From assembly GCF_000385375.1 (NCBI RefSeq), contig NZ_ARVV01000001.1, positions 3,658,001 to 3,722,000 of the forward strand: 64,000 nt of DNA, written 5' to 3'. The DNA comes from Methyloversatilis discipulorum. Lineage in GTDB: Bacteria > Pseudomonadota > Gammaproteobacteria > Burkholderiales > Rhodocyclaceae. The notes beneath the pieces are model-generated. The model did no database searches. It was not told the DNA's origin and saw only the letters and a program-made list of their open reading frames with translations. Below are positions 63,479 through 64,000 of the stretch, piece by piece. A program made the position numbers and the translations under genes. Positions within the stretch are counted from its first letter, which is position 1, and each line of letters starts with the position of its first letter.

Positions 63479-64000
63479 TCAGACGAATCGGACGCTGGTC
63501 GAACCGAGCGACTGGATGCGCAGGCTGACGCTGTCGCCGGCCGCCACCGCGACCGCCTCGGTGATGCCGCCGGACAGGATGAGCGTGCCGGCCGGGATCT
63601 CCTCGCCGCGCCGGCCCAGCATGTTGGCCAGCATCGCGATCGCCGCCGCCGGGTGGCCGAGCACTGCTGCACCGGCGCCGAGCGCCACCGGCTGCCCGTT
63701 CTTTTCCAGCACGACGCCCAGTGTGCGCAGGTCCAGACCTTCGACCGGCGTGGCGGTACCGCCGACCACGAAGCGCGACGACGAGCAGTTGTCGGCGACC
63801 ACGCTCTTCAGGTCGAACTTGAAGTCGCGGTAGCGCGAATCGATGATTTCGATCGCCGGCACCACGAAGTCGGTGGCAGCGAGCACCGCGGCGATGTGGC
63901 AGCCCGGGCCCCGCAGCGGCGCCTTGGTGACGAAGGCGATCTCCGGCTCGACCTTGGGGTGGATGAGCTTCTTGGTGTCGATGTCGCCGCCGTCGGCGAC
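63479..64000 (-). CDS. 4-oxalocrotonate decarboxylase (DmpH/XylI-like), 5' end outside window
   Basis: The frame runs from the right edge for 173 residues to its stop. KLIHPKVEPEIAFVTKAPL, FKFDLKSVVADNCSSSRF and VDLRTLGVVLEKNGQP match DmpH over their length; the related hydratase DmpE fits less well. The visible Glu and Asp residues of the metal site (PEIAF, EIIDSRY) are kept. It decarboxylates 2-oxo-3-hexenedioate with Mg2+. More meta-pathway genes probably lie beyond the edge. Confidence 0.9.
   Translation of the reverse strand, partial: VADGGDIDTKKLIHPKVEPEIAFVTKAPLRGPGCHIAAVLAATDFVVPAIEIIDSRYRDFKFDLKSVVADNCSSSRFVVGGTATPVEGLDLRTLGVVLEKNGQPVALGAGAAVLGHPAAAIAMLANMLGRRGEEIPAGTLILSGGITEAVAVAAGDSVSLRIQSLGSTSVRFV

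Overview
The window is GC-rich, densely coded DNA from the chromosome of a Gram-negative betaproteobacterium. An exosortase A (XrtA/EpsH) exopolysaccharide locus, a PEP-CTERM protein, a DmpR-like sigma-54 activator and DmpB/DmpH-like meta-cleavage enzymes together suggest a Rhodocyclales-type organism such as Methyloversatilis, Thauera, Azoarcus or Zoogloea. The genus is an inference, not something read directly. I see no prophage, insertion sequence or CRISPR array.

Region 1 (1-29.4 kb) is a large polysaccharide locus. A plus-strand set (two GT2 and two GT4 glycosyltransferases, two asparagine-synthase-like proteins) converges on a long minus-strand operon. Read from its 5' end at 29343, that operon encodes the outer-membrane export lipoprotein, chain-length regulator, tyrosine autokinase, beta-barrel protein, AAA ATPase, WecB epimerase, polysaccharide deacetylase, FemAB-like protein, glycosyltransferase, exosortase A, another glycosyltransferase, the XrtA amidotransferase, two more glycosyltransferases, a sulfotransferase, a CapK/PaaK-like ligase, an O-antigen-ligase-like polymerase and a TupA-type ATP-grasp enzyme. 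Many junctions are 1-8 bp overlaps, which indicates translational coupling.

Region 2 (29.4-41.5 kb) is the most unusual part. It holds two FtsX/LolE-type permeases, a ThiF-type E1-like enzyme next to a nitroreductase-fold protein, a PEP-CTERM protein behind a sigma-54 promoter, a UGT-like glycosyltransferase, an NDP-sugar epimerase, a DUF1302-like outer-membrane protein, a LolD-like ATPase, a LolA-like periplasmic protein and the PEP-CTERM-linked N-acyl amino acid synthase. I propose that these make, modify and export an acylated and perhaps glycosylated small molecule. That proposal is inference.

Region 3 (41.5-49.6 kb) is housekeeping: tRNA-Phe, a small membrane protein, a QseBC/TctDE-type two-component system, groESL under CIRCE control, a diguanylate cyclase, transaldolase and a DUF1289 protein.

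Region 4 (49.6-64 kb) is an aromatic catabolism island: catechol 2,3-dioxygenase, a DmpR/XylR-type activator, a DedA-rhodanese fusion, a VanAB-like Rieske oxygenase with its reductase, a DUF1329/DUF1302/RND/YCF48 envelope transport set (the YCF48 gene is frameshifted), 4-oxalocrotonate tautomerase and a partial 4-oxalocrotonate decarboxylase. Consensus-like sigma-54 promoters precede the dioxygenase gene and the reductase-oxygenase operon, so the local activator probably controls both. GC-rich hairpins stand just upstream of several start codons in this island.
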